A stretch of 64,000 nucleotides of DNA from Molanna angustata. Its lineage: Eukaryota; Arthropoda; Insecta; Trichoptera; Molannidae. The translations under genes were made by a program, and so were the position numbers. This document shows positions 44,380-54,807 of this stretch, piece after piece (the first letter of the stretch is position 1; the number at the start of each line of letters is the position of its first letter). The notes under the pieces were generated by a model. It saw nothing but the letters and a program-made list of their open reading frames with translations. It searched no databases and had not been told where the DNA came from. The DNA is taken from the NCBI GenBank assembly GCA_963576475.1, contig OY754987.1, positions 11,402,847 through 11,466,846 of the forward strand, given 5' to 3'.

Positions 44380-45030
44380 TTAAAATATAGACAAAATTAT
44401 TTTGTTAATAACATCAGATAACGATATAAAATGAAAATATAGCAAAATGGAAGACATATAAGTACAAAAAATATAAAGATGATAAAGAAAATAACTTGTA
44501 GATATAAAAAAATAAATACACATAAATCAATAGGTAGGTAAATACAAAACAGCAGACCGACAGCGAGCGGTCACACCAAATATTATAACCGCAGTCGAGA
44601 GTAAAAAAATAATAAAATACAATAATAAAATTATTTAATTATTATTAGTGTGCTAATTGATAATGTAAATTATATAGGTATGTGTGATTTCTAAAAAAGT
44701 GAGACTTGTTGATATAAAGATCAACATATTTGACAGGTAGTACTAACTGTACTAAGTTGTGTCATACCCAAAATGATCCGAGTGCAATGTGCATATTTGT
44801 ACTTACATGTAGAAAATGACACATGTAATTATTATATATTGTGTGAATTTGGGACACTATTTTTAATTATTCATAATGTTATAGTATAAGTAATGTATGT
44901 AGCTATTTATATATAATAGTTTAATTATTATTTTTTTATGTAGAAATAATTTTAAAAGCTTCTTCGATAAAATATTGTTTACTTTGTGGTAACATTTTAA
45001 ATTTACAATAAATAATAAAAATAACTTTTA
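44380..45030. other. no supported gene
   Basis: AT-rich spacer. Confidence 0.45.
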
Positions 45031-45036
45031 AAAACA

Positions 45037-45468
45037 ACTTGTTTTATTCAAAAAATGAATGAATAACACCGCTACATGTTTCGGGAACCACGTTCCCTTC
45101 CTCTGGAGGATACAAAGTATACAAAGGATACAAAGATATAAAGGATACAAAGGATACAAAGATACAAAGATATAAAGGATACAAAGGATACAAAGATACA
45201 AAGATACAAAGATATAAAGGATACAAAGGATACAAAGATACAAAGATATAAAGGATACAAAGGATACAAAGATACAAAGATACAAAGATATAAAGGATAC
45301 AAAGGATACAAAGATACAAAGATATAAAGGATACAAAGGATACAAAGATATAAAGGATACAAAGGATACAAAGATACAAAGTATACTTTGTATCCTTCAG
45401 AGGAAGGGAACGTGGTTCCCGAAACATGTAGAGGTGTTATTCATTCATTTTTTGAATAAAACAAGTGG
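45037..45468. repeat. long hairpin: about 80-bp inverted arms enclosing (ggatacaaagata)n
   Basis: The left arm 45037-45121 (acttgttttattcaaaaaat, gaatgaataacaccgctaca, tgtttcgggaaccacgttcc) is inverted at 45381-45468 with very few differences. Between them lies a tandem repeat of aaggatacaaagatacaaag(atata), about 260 bp. Long Tyr/Leu/Cys-rich ORFs on the minus strand here are by-products of the repeat. Each arm contains gggaac-gtg-gttccc followed by gaaacatgta (in arm orientation), resembling a decayed hammerhead helix II and core. Confidence 0.9.
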
Positions 45469-45469
45469 T

Positions 45470-46065
45470 TTAAACAAAGTTTTTTTAATTTTTTATTGTA
45501 ATTTTAAAAGGTTTTTTCATGTTTTTTCAAAAGGTTGCAAGCACATGTGTCATTTTAAATATGCAACGACGATATTCTGTAGCCTTTTTTATATTTTTAT
45601 AATAATTAATTTACTTTACTATAACTGACGATTGAAAATAGCAATTTTCAACTCCGAAATCCGCCATTACTCAGGGCTCATTTTATCCAATCGATGCTAT
45701 CTGAATCGATGTTGTGGTATCCCTTCTGAAAAATGAAATCCGTCTTTTTACTACGACGTAAATCTGGCAGTACCTTGCTCTTTGTGCTCAACCTAAGCAA
45801 GTTATAAACGGGATAACCGGCTATAAAAACCAAACGAAGTGTCGTCGTAACTAAAATTAAATTAACTAATTGAAATAACATTTATTGAGGACAATAAATT
45901 TTCATATGGGTACCTATGTCATCTGCCATACACATACAAACACATCACATCGAAACTCATTGTTTGCACATTAAATATTATATGTATGCCATATTTTTTT
46001 ACCCGTAAAATATTAATGTTGAAAATATATCAAGGAATTTCAAAATTATAAAATATACCTTACCA
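45470..46065. other. no supported gene
   Basis: AT-rich. 45928-45962 resembles the minus-strand start of the LTR-like block at 6300-6466. Confidence 0.4.
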
Positions 46066-46140
46066 TTTCCCTGTTTGGGGTAGGCAGAGAGAACAGAACG
46101 ACAAATTCCTCTCTCTTAACATACATTTTTCGCTTCAATA
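46066..46140 (-). mobile_element. LINE 3'-tail fragment
   Basis: cttaccatttccctgtttgg, ggtaggcagagagaacagaa and cctctctcttaacatacat is the reverse complement of the coding end and tail at 42690-42760. Confidence 0.7.
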
Positions 46141-46144
46141 GCTA

Positions 46145-46530
46145 CGCCCACCTCGCCAGTAGCGGAATAACTTATAGAAGCCGAAAACCTTGGCTTTCCT
46201 AAAAATATAACTCGTAATACATTTAAAATATATTATCACAGGCTAGAAAAACTGTCATTTTAAGGAAGAAATAATTTATTACAAATTTTAGACCTAATAT
46301 TTTTTTATTTTTTTTATTACAACCATAACACAATTTCTAGGTATTGAAACGTAGATCAATTCTTTTCAGGCCCACAAATTGTAAATTTTAATTTGGTATG
46401 TAAAATATTTTTCCTGGCCACCGAACTGAAAAACGGATAACTTATGCCAATCAAATTCAAATATTCGACATTTCCCAAGTTCATTTCAGGGTTTGCGTAG
46501 TGTAAAATTTCTAGGCTCGCCCCTGCTACC
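46145..46530. other. no supported gene
   Basis: Nothing recognised. Confidence 0.4.
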
Positions 46531-46786
46531 TCCACCTGCTCCGCATATGGGGACTGAAAACGGCCCCTAAGCAGAACGCTAGTAAGAATGACAAAGAATG
46601 CATGGCACGAAGAGTAGCTCTAGAAGATCCTCTAGACTTGTGGTCTCGGCACAATTGTGGAAAAAATAACAATCAACGTCGGTGAAAATAATATTCACAG
46701 ACATGTATTGTCGCGAGAGTACTTCAAGCCTGTGACCGTAAAACTGGGTATCGGAGATTTGACCAAGGACACTCTGTAATTTTTTT

Positions 46787-46972
46787 TTATTCAGCAGATA
46801 GAAGGGCACTATAGCCATGGCAAAACAATTTGAAGGCTGTGAAGTTCTTCTTCGAGACCAGTGAATCCTCATGCCCAATGCGGACAGCATCGAGGAGCTC
46901 CGTTCTGTTGTAGGACACATTCGGGTGAGAGCATTCCCAGAGGATGTGCTCGGAAGTCGCTTCAATAACGTC
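46787..46972 (-). pseudogene. LINE (R1/Jockey-like) C-terminal zinc-knuckle fragment
   Basis: Sixty-one open codons read DVIEATSEHILWECSHPNVS, YNRTELLDAVRIGHEDSLVS, KKNFTAFKLFCHGYSALLSA and a stop. The E-T-x-x-H-x-L-W-x-C pattern followed by an F-x-A-F-x-x-F segment is the usual C-terminus of R1/Jockey-type RT proteins. The shared 3' region continues to about 46535 (cgttctgcttaggggccg on the minus strand). Sibling relic at 20525-21075. Confidence 0.75.
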
Positions 46973-46979
46973 CTAGATT

Positions 46980-47240
46980 GTCTCATACACGCTCTTCTGT
47001 TATTCTTACTTCTAACACATCCTTCTATCAAAATTCTATTTATATGATCGTGCCAACTTTTCCTTTGGCCGACCTCCTCTTTTCGCGTCTCTTTTATCAG
47101 CCTTATATCGTTTTTTGTCAGATGGTCATCATTCATTCTTACGTACTAGCGTTGTATCCTCATTCCTTATTCTATCATACATCGTTTTATCACACATTCT
47201 TCTTATTGACCCCATTTCAATCGCGTCAATCGCGTTAATG
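46980..47240 (-). pseudogene. LINE RT C-terminal relic (second family)
   Basis: The minus strand reads RIRNEDTTLVRK, then MNDDHLTKNDIRLIKETRK, SWHDHINRILIEGCVRSKNN and RRACMR, paralleling 41590-42770. It abuts the R1-like fragment at about 46980, so two LINE relics are joined head to tail. Confidence 0.7.
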
Positions 47241-47335
47241 AAAAGGCTGACAGAGGACAGGGCAGAGTGGAGTAGAAAAGAGGCAGCCATGGCTGTTACA
47301 AACCAATCCTAGGATTGAAACTGATAAGAAGAAGA
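47240..47335 (+). pseudogene. LINE extreme C-terminus
   Basis: LTEDRAEWSRKEAAMAVTNQ followed by a stop and gaagaagaag fits the last residues of another lepidopteran LINE protein. Very short. Confidence 0.45.
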
Positions 47336-47600
47336 ACTATACTTTCATTTGTCTTCTGCCATGTCTATGTCTCATTTCCATACAGAAGAGTCGGTACGAC
47401 GACACCATTGTGTACCGCAGGCTTACTTTAAAAAGGAGATTTACGCTATTTTTTTTCAAAAATGTATATCGCTTGTTTATATCAGGTGTGTGAACTAATG
47501 GGTATTCTCGAAACCCATCAGGCCCGTTGGCCTTTTAAGTCCTTTATTTTCATCTTAAAAACGGTAAATTTTCTAATCATTGATGATTAAATATACCATT
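47336..47600. other. no supported gene
   Basis: Possible further LINE remnants on the minus strand (47340-47440), too decayed to call. Confidence 0.35.
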
Positions 47601-47623
47601 TCGAAATATTCAAGTTTACATTT

Positions 47624-47810
47624 TTTATGATGGATCTATTTAGATGGGTCGATGGCAGAGCGGTTAGCGCACTGGGCTAGCAATCCAGTGGTCGCGAGAT
47701 CGAATCCTGCCTCGACCGATTTCGTTCACCTATAGCACAAGCATTTATGCTTATTTTAGGGAACGTAGGAAGATGTATATGAACTTGTTTAACATGGACA
47801 ATTCTATGCA
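47624..47810 (+). mobile_element. tRNA-derived SINE (family B) with perfect 23-bp target duplication
   Basis: A 23-bp sequence starting tcgaaatattcaag occurs at 47601-47623 and again at 47811-47833. Between them is the SINE: gatgggtcgatggcagagcg (A-box region), B box gagatcgaatcc, body gaacgtaggaagatgtatat. A 20-bp tail (aacatggacaattctatgca) is repeated in inverted form just beyond the right duplication (47834-47856). Confidence 0.9.
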
Positions 47811-47859
47811 TCGAAATATTCAAGTTTACATTTCGATGCATAGAATTGTCCATGTTATA

Positions 47860-48483
47860 CGATAATTTCTACCATAAATGGTGCTCGTTTTAACCAAATG
47901 CCATTAAGTGGCGATGGTCCAATATAACATATGGGTAAATAATGTTCTTTGGTTTAAAATTTAATGGATGAACCACCACATCAGACAGCTAACGCCACTG
48001 TACAGCATCCATACATACCTAAGCTTTCTCTCTCTTTTGATATGTGTTCCGAACAAACGACATGTCTGTATAACGAAGATATATTAGATAGGACGCTTAG
48101 TAATGCAAATAGATAATATTAACACCGCTAATCTATTTGGTTTAACGTATCAACAGCCTTTTACAATGCAAGTTTTTAATTTTGTCAAGTGAATTATAAT
48201 TTTTTATCTCGAATAGTAAAGATATGTATATAATTTCAAACATTTAATGTTGAATAGTGGTCGGATATAATGTTACTACTTTAAATGCAAAATATGTAAT
48301 AAAAAGGTAAGATTTTACAAATTTTAATGTTGAATATATGATTAGTGGTAATATATGATTGAAACTTTTTATTTTAAATAATGTAGCGAAGAGATAAAAA
48401 AGAGATTTATAACATTTAATTTTGAATATGGTGCGGAGAGATATGAATTTACAACTTTTAATTTTAAATCGAATATTTTTTTT
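47860..48483. other. no supported gene
   Basis: AT-rich. From about 48240, degenerate copies of the repeat that forms the array at 48850 appear (gattttacaaattttaatgttgaatat). Confidence 0.4.
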
Positions 48484-48846
48484 AATTGCATATACACAAA
48501 CATTGGATTTTTTTTCCCTGTCGGGAGTCAAATGGAATTTTTATTGACAGACTTTTTAACATCTCCATAGAGACGAAGTTGGGATATACATAATAGAAGA
48601 ATCAGGAACTCAAGGCACCTACAGAGCTTACGATCTGTCATCGGCTGGTTTACGTGATCACTTTATGCCCTTGCGCAACGTTCACCAATTTATTATGCCT
48701 TCGTATTGAGTTCCCTTATCAATGTAATTTTTTGAAAGTTCTATATATTTGAAAAATGTGTAACAATTCACCTAAAAATAAGGAATAATACTATTGCCAT
48801 CTATGAAGTAACGAAGAAACCTTTTTTGTAACGCCATCTATGTATG
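48484..48846 (-). mobile_element. dispersed non-autonomous element, copy 2 (reverse of 40880-41256)
   Basis: It starts attgcatatacacaaacatt, passes cctgtcgggagtc, catctccatagagacgaag and tacgtgatcactttatg, and ends aacgccatctatg. It retains all parts of copy 1 in reverse order, including the two cgccatcta/gatggcaata motifs near the end. Confidence 0.8.
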
Positions 48847-48849
48847 TAC

Positions 48850-50660
48850 TTTAATTTTACTTTTAAATATGTAGTGGAGAGATATATTTTCACAACTATT
48901 AATTTTGAGTATGTAGTGGAGAGATATGATTTCACAACTTTCAATTTTGAGTATGTAGTGGAGAGATATGATTTCACAACTTTTAATTTTGAGATGTAGT
49001 GGAGAGATATGATTTCACAACTTTTAATTTTGAGTCGGTAGTGGAGAGATATGATTTCACAACTTTTAATTTTGAGATGTAGTGGAGAGATATGATTTCA
49101 CAACTTTTAATTTTGAGTCGGTAGTGGAGAGATATGATTTCACAACTTTTAATTTTGAGATGTAGTGGAGAGATATGATTTCACAACTTTTAATTTTGAG
49201 ATGTAGTGGAGAGATATGATTTCACAACTTTTAAATTTGAGTAGGTAGTAGAGAGATATGATTTCACATCTTCTAATTTTGAGTATGCAGTGGAGGGATA
49301 TGATTTCAGAACTTTCAATTTTTGAGATGTAGTGGAGGGATATGATTTCACAATTTCTAATTTTGAGTATGTAGTGGAGAGATATGAATTCACAACTTTC
49401 AATTTTGAGATATTGTGGAGAGATATGATTTCACAACTTTTAATTTTGAGTAGGTATATAGTGGAGAGATATGATTTGACAACTTTTAATTTTGAGTAGG
49501 TAGTAGAGAGATATGATTTCACAACTTCTAATTTTGAGTATGTAGTGGAGAGATATGATTTCACAACTTCTAATTTTGAGTATGTAGTGGAGAGATATGA
49601 ATTCACAACTTTCAATTTTGAGATGTAGTGGAGAGATATGATTTCACAACTTTTAATTTTGAGTATATAGTGGGGAGATATGATTTAACAACTTTTAATT
49701 TTGAGTAGGTAGTAGAGAGATATGATTTCACATCTTCTAATTTTGAGTATGCAGTGGAGAGATATGATTTCACAACTTTTAATTTTGAGTATATAGTGGG
49801 GAGATATGATTTAACAACTTTTAATTTTGAGTAGGTAGTAGAGAGATATGATTTCACATCTTCTAATTTTGAGTACCTATGCAGTGGAGAGATATGATTT
49901 CACAACTTCTTATTTTGAGTATGTAGTGGAGAGATATGATAACAACTGCAAATTTTAAATATGTAGTGGAGATATATGATTTCACAACTATTAATTTTGA
50001 GTATTCAGTGGAGAGATATTGTTAGCGCCGAAATCGCCGATTACAACTCAGGCTAACAGATCAATGGACTGTATACAAAAATAAACAATTGCACTTGTCA
50101 CGGCGCGTTATTCACAGCGACGAGATAAATAATAGGACAAAAGAAATAGACCGAGAAAGGAAATCACCTACCAGTACAGAAGAAGTCCTCGCCTCGATCA
50201 CTCACCCAGTCCGAACGAAATATGTAGTCTATATGCAATGGCACAACACTACACGAATAATGCTTCCCACAACGGGCACTTGTATGGTCGACGACGGCAA
50301 TGAAGTCCGAATTGACATCCGCTTAAGGCCGCGTGCGGACAAGTACTAATTGGTGTGTAGCAGGAACGGAACAAAGCAGTTACATGGAAGGGAAGGGGGA
50401 AGGAACAAGACAGGTGATTTGTATTCACGCGAAAAAGTAAATACCGTACCGAACAGATATGATTTCACAACTTCTAATTTTGAGTATGTAGTGTAGAGAC
50501 ATGATTTCACAAATTGTTTTCTTGAATATCATGTAGTGAAGAGATATGATTTTACAACTTTTAATATTGAATATGAAGAGGAGTGATACGATTTCACAAC
50601 TTTTAATCGTGAATATTATTATGTAGTGGAAAGATAGTATTTCATTACTTTTCTTGAATA
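48850..50660. repeat. about 40-bp minisatellite interrupted by a solo LTR
   Basis: Roughly 28 copies of tagtggagagatatgatttc, acaacttttaattttgag to 50019, then the LTR at 50020-50455, then about four more diverged copies to 50650. Variant groups (for example the pairs with tatagtggggagatatg, near 49660 and 49790) repeat, indicating block duplication. The minus-strand ORFs here (141 and 81 codons) are repeat artefacts. Confidence 0.92.
50020..50455. mobile_element. 436-bp solo LTR with 5-bp target duplication
   Basis: It begins TGTTAGCGCCG and ends CCGAACA (TGTT...AACA inverted ends), flanked by gatat at 50015-50019 and 50456-50460, in the middle of the minisatellite. It is clearly GC-richer than its surroundings. 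Only one LTR and no internal region are present, consistent with LTR-LTR recombination. The parent superfamily is not determined. An 86-codon ORF inside (50089-50349) is probably incidental. Confidence 0.88.
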
Positions 50661-50664
50661 GCGG

Positions 50665-51400
50665 AGAAATATAACAAAATAAATAACGATTTAATGTTTT
50701 AACTTTGAACTTATAAATTAAACAACTAAATCACAGAGTCCCTTAGTATCGAGAGAAGAGATTTGCACTAAGTATTCAAGAGTAGGTATATTTAGTATGT
50801 AGGCATATTATTCCCTGAGGTTTTCGACGTACACAGATTTAAGTTAGCAACTTGTGTTATTGCTTAATCCTTAGAGATGAAATATCAGTTTCTTGTTATA
50901 TACTCAAGAACACATGTATTAATTTACCTACATATATATTCTATATTGACATCTATGTTATTTATTATTTGATATATAATAAACAGTATCTTTCGAATAT
51001 ATATTATGTATACGGATACATAATATATATTCGAAAGATCCCTCGAGATTTGGACACTCAGCTTAAATTCTGATCTTAGTTTAAATAAATTTTATACACA
51101 TCCGTTCTGAATATTTTAATAAAAAACAACACTAAAAAGAAAATATTTAAATGTTAATGTGATCAGAGGTATTTAATTATTTAATCTTAAATCAAAACTC
51201 TTTGATGTTTAATCAAATAAAATAATATATTGATTTTATTTTTTGAAATAATGATCTCGATGAATCCTTAGATATAAAAAAATGACATTTAAAAAAAACC
51301 CATAATAGAATAAAAGGATTGTTAATAAATAATATTGAACGAAAATTGAGAAACACTTAAATCAAATTCATACAATGTGTATTTATTCATAAATAATAAC
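50665..51400. other. no supported gene; contains a perfect 24-bp palindrome
   Basis: AT-rich. 50988-51039 is a perfect inverted repeat: atctttcgaatatatattat plus gtat, a 4-nt loop acgg, then its exact reverse complement. Origin unknown. Confidence 0.6.
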
Positions 51401-51404
51401 CACA

Positions 51405-51490
51405 GGTTAGTTGGAAAATTGACATACCTATGGTTATATACTTGCAACTTGCGCAGGGTGCAAGGAAGTGTTTATTTTTATTATTATTTT
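51405..51490 (+). mobile_element. SINE family A, 3' fragment
   Basis: ggttagttggaaaattgac, tgcaacttgcgcagggtgca, aggaagtgttt and an (att)n tail match the 3' end of the family A SINE only. Confidence 0.7.
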
Positions 51491-51597
51491 GTATCACAGA
51501 GATCAAAGAGAGAATAAAAATTAGTTGAAATAAAATTAAAGAATCTAAAATAGTTTATATCTCTTAAAACTGTAATGGATATTAATGATTTAATGAT

Positions 51598-52345
51598 TTA
51601 ATGATTTTTATTATGTTTATATCTCTTAACTGTTGGTCTCCCAAATAATTGTAAAATAAAAATAAATAAAATATTCATTATTACCGTTTTTTGTATTTTT
51701 ATTATTAAGTTTTTCGATAAATCTATAATTTCTAAATTACGGATTAACGATTTCGGAATAATGCCAGTGGCTGAAATAATGAACGGTAATATTATTATTT
51801 TACGAGAATGCCCAAGTCTTTTAATCTCGTTACCTAAAGCCGTGTATTTTCTAACTTTTTCAACAAAAGTTTTTATAATATTACTAGAATTTGGAATAGC
51901 CACGTCGCAAATATATGTTATTTTTTTAATTTTATCATGTATTATTAAATCGGGTCTGTTATGTTAAATTGACCGGTCAGTTAATATTGTTTTATCGTAA
52001 TAAAGCGAAATATTATTATTTTCTAAAAATGAAATCGGATCATATTTATAATATGGTTTTATGTTTATCGCGTCAATTAATTTATATTTAATAGCTAAAT
52101 TTTGATGTATTATTTTTGCTACTTGGTTATGTCTAAACGTATATTCTGATTGCGCGAGAAAAGAACAGCCCGATATTATATGCTCGATTGTTTCCGGAAA
52201 AGCCAAACATTTCCTACAACTATCATCAACTACATTTATATCTTATATTATATATTTTTGATAATTTTTAGTTTTTATTACTCTATCCTGAATCGCTATT
52301 ATAAAACCTTCTAAATCCGCGTCCAAATCACCAATACTCAACCAT
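51598..52345 (-). pseudogene. LINE C-terminal relic with zinc knuckle and restriction-like endonuclease
   Basis: On the minus strand, from 52345: KWLSIGDLDADLEGFIIAIQ, DRVIKTKNYQKYI; then CRKCLAFPETIEHIISGCSF (C-x2-C...H...C), EYTFRHNQVAKIIHQ, ILTDRSI, a stop, HNRPDLIIHDKIKKITYICD, VAIPNSSNIIKTFVEKVRKY, ending IPKSLIRNLEII. The CCHC knuckle followed by RPD-x12-D is the restriction-like endonuclease layout of R2/R4/Dong/NeSL-type LINEs, which cut their DNA target with this domain. The in-frame TAA and a break near 52240 show it is dead. The RT domain is missing. AT-rich codon use suggests long residence. Confidence 0.75.
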
Positions 52346-52349
52346 TTAA

Positions 52350-52930
52350 CTTATTGCCTCATACACAAGTGTCTACACTATCAATGGGGCAATAATATTA
52401 AGTTGCTTTCATTTTTTTTATCTACGGCTAATGAGTTTCATTTTAATTCCATTGAAGAAGACATAGAAGTGGGTAGTAAAAACTACAGGGTGCGTTTCAA
52501 CTGATGCTTAAAATTAATTAATATGTTGATGCTTTTACAAAAACTGAAACGCATACACCCAAGAAATTTAACGACTTATTACTGAGCCGTGTAAGCAATA
52601 CAATCCGTATTTTTTAAATCCTTTTGACAACAAATAAATTGTTACATATCAAATAAATTGTATTTTTCACTGTTGAAAATATTTGTCGCATTTTGGCAAT
52701 TTTATTATAAGCTTGCAGCGTAGGTTTGTCACGACGATAATCATATTTGTCTTACAAGTGAATGCTTTAAGTTAAGCCCACGCCAGACGCTTTATTTATA
52801 TTATAAAAAAGCTTTGAAAACTTTTGCTCTACCACAAGAAATAAAAGCGACCTGTCATGTCTTAGAACAAATATTGGAAGAATTTTTATGAAAAGCCACA
52901 GAAATTGAAATTACATATTATATACATAAA
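52350..52930. other. no supported gene
   Basis: AT-rich spacer; nothing recognised. Confidence 0.45.
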
Positions 52931-52932
52931 AC

Positions 52933-54470
52933 TAGTGGGTTGTGGTCAACGCCAGACTCCTCACAACCAAGTCACTCCACAAAGTGTTCAAATTGAGTAT
53001 GAAAAATTTTCAGCATTTTCATGAAAAGAGTTTTGTTTGATTATTTTATTATAAAAATTGATAATTCTTCAATGCCATTTTATGAAAATGATGTGCCTTC
53101 TTACCAATTTGAAAATAAAATTATCCAATTTCATGATTGTTGAGCTTGGAGTCACTTTGAAATATTTTACAGTTGAAAAATTGAGAGGCACTATTCAGAT
53201 ATCTTTCAAAATCTTATGGGATCCAAGCGAATATTAGATATAACTAGTTGCATGTAACACATGAGATCCAACTGTCGATAGCGATAGTACGTATAGTTGA
53301 AGAATAAGTACCAAACTATAAACCCATAAATACAAATTATTTAATATTTTAAGATATTTGGCTTTCTAAACAACACATGTACCTAGGTATGTATGTCAAG
53401 ATAGGATAGTATGGAGGTCAGTCCTTTGATCCTACCCAGAATATGAAAACAGCATGATGGTATATGTATATTGTATGTTTAGAGATGAAGTATCAAACTA
53501 TTAAGTTTTTTTAGATATTGTGTGTAGGCTACTACCATACAAATTGTATGAAGCAATGTCGTCACTTAATTCAATTTTTATAAATATTGTTAAAAAAAAT
53601 TTGAGATGTGCTAATACTATGTTAATATTTTTTTATAGAAAATTAAATTATCTAGTTGGAGAGTTTCGGCTTTTTTCGATATTTTTAAAAAATTTGGAAA
53701 TATAGGCAGTTAAACTCATAAATTTATCATAAAAAAATATTTTTATTAATAAAAAATGTTTGAGAAACCCTGGAATTAAAAAAAAACAGATTTGAAATTT
53801 TGTATTTGTCTATGTTTATATCATTTTTCAGCGTTATAGCTTTTATGGTTTCTGAGATATATGGAAAAATAAAGTAAAAATTCAAAAGTTGATGACCCCT
53901 GACTGAAACAAAAATTCACAATTCTGAGTATAAAAGTTTTGTAGGCCTATAACTGTTTATATATTTTGAAAATTTGGGCTCTGTAAATTGAGCGGATCAA
54001 AAGTTATAAGACACACACACACTCACACAAAACTCACATAAAATGTTCTACTCCGATTCCTGAGTAAATCCATGTATGGGAACATATATGCTGCGAGGCA
54101 TCTAGTTGTTGTGATTAGCATGCAAAAAGTCCACTACTCCGTACAAAATTTTCCTTCGTACACGCATCTTGGCTTGATAATGTCGATTCATTCAGAGAAT
54201 TGAATTCTCATGAACGAATCGACAGTTGGAAAAATTGCAAAATATGTAAAGAATCGAATGTGTTCTTTAGTCCATAATCGATTAAGTAGAATAAACACGC
54301 CGTACATAGCACACACACACAGCACATAGCACACACACACAGATACATTGTGATGAAACTTTCAGAATACAATCTAAGCATGATACTACTTGATAATCTG
54401 TAATAAAAAAATACCCTTAAAAATTGCGAAATCGTAGCTCCCCACTATATCCCCTTGGGTAAGTGAGGAG
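52933..54470 (+). repeat. dispersed repeat, copy interrupted by a Helentron
   Basis: 52933-53243 and 54231-54470 together match 36511-37047: ctagtgggttgtgg, cagactcctcac, atgccattttatgaaaatg, then, after the insertion, aataaacacgccgtacatag and gggtaagtgaggag. The interruption is the element at 53244-54230. Confidence 0.8.
53244..54230 (-). mobile_element. Helentron/Helitron-like element, nested copy
   Basis: Reverse-orientation copy of 30622-31641. On the minus strand it starts TCCAACTGTCGATTCG and ends acatgcaaCTAG. Homology to the first copy stops at exactly these points while the flanks belong to a different repeat, which defines both ends. No target duplication is evident. Confidence 0.65.
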
Positions 54471-54474
54471 TTAA

Positions 54475-54807
54475 AAGCTTGTAAGTTTAGTCATATCAAG
54501 TCATCGAGTTCTCACAAAGAGAATTTTTAAGATAGGTACTTCATTGTGAGGACCTTCAAATTTCAAACAAGTACGTACATCCTCTTACCTTTAAGAGCCA
54601 CTCATATAATAACATATTGTTTATGACATACACCGACATTCTCTTTGAATACATTTTTAAATTAAATATAAAATTTACATAAAGTATTTAGAATAATGTA
54701 AAAAATACTCCTCGTTGTAAACGGAAGGGGATCTTATAACACAATGGCGTGAATTTAGCAAAAGAGGTATTTGGTTTTTCTCCTTATTTGTAGAGTGAAG
54801 TTACATC
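54475..54807. other. no supported gene
   Basis: AT-rich spacer. Confidence 0.4.

Noticed and set aside
45028..45427. Minus-strand ORFs rich in Leu, Cys, Tyr and Ile as membrane proteins
   Set aside because: Three overlapping frames are all open through the same simple repeat; there is no independent coding signal.
49190..49857. Minus-strand ORFs with repeated SYLSTTYSKL as a repeat protein
   Set aside because: Products of the 40-bp minisatellite; frame changes occur between units.
50089..50349. 86-codon ORF as a gene
   Set aside because: It lies entirely within the solo LTR and has no recognisable features.
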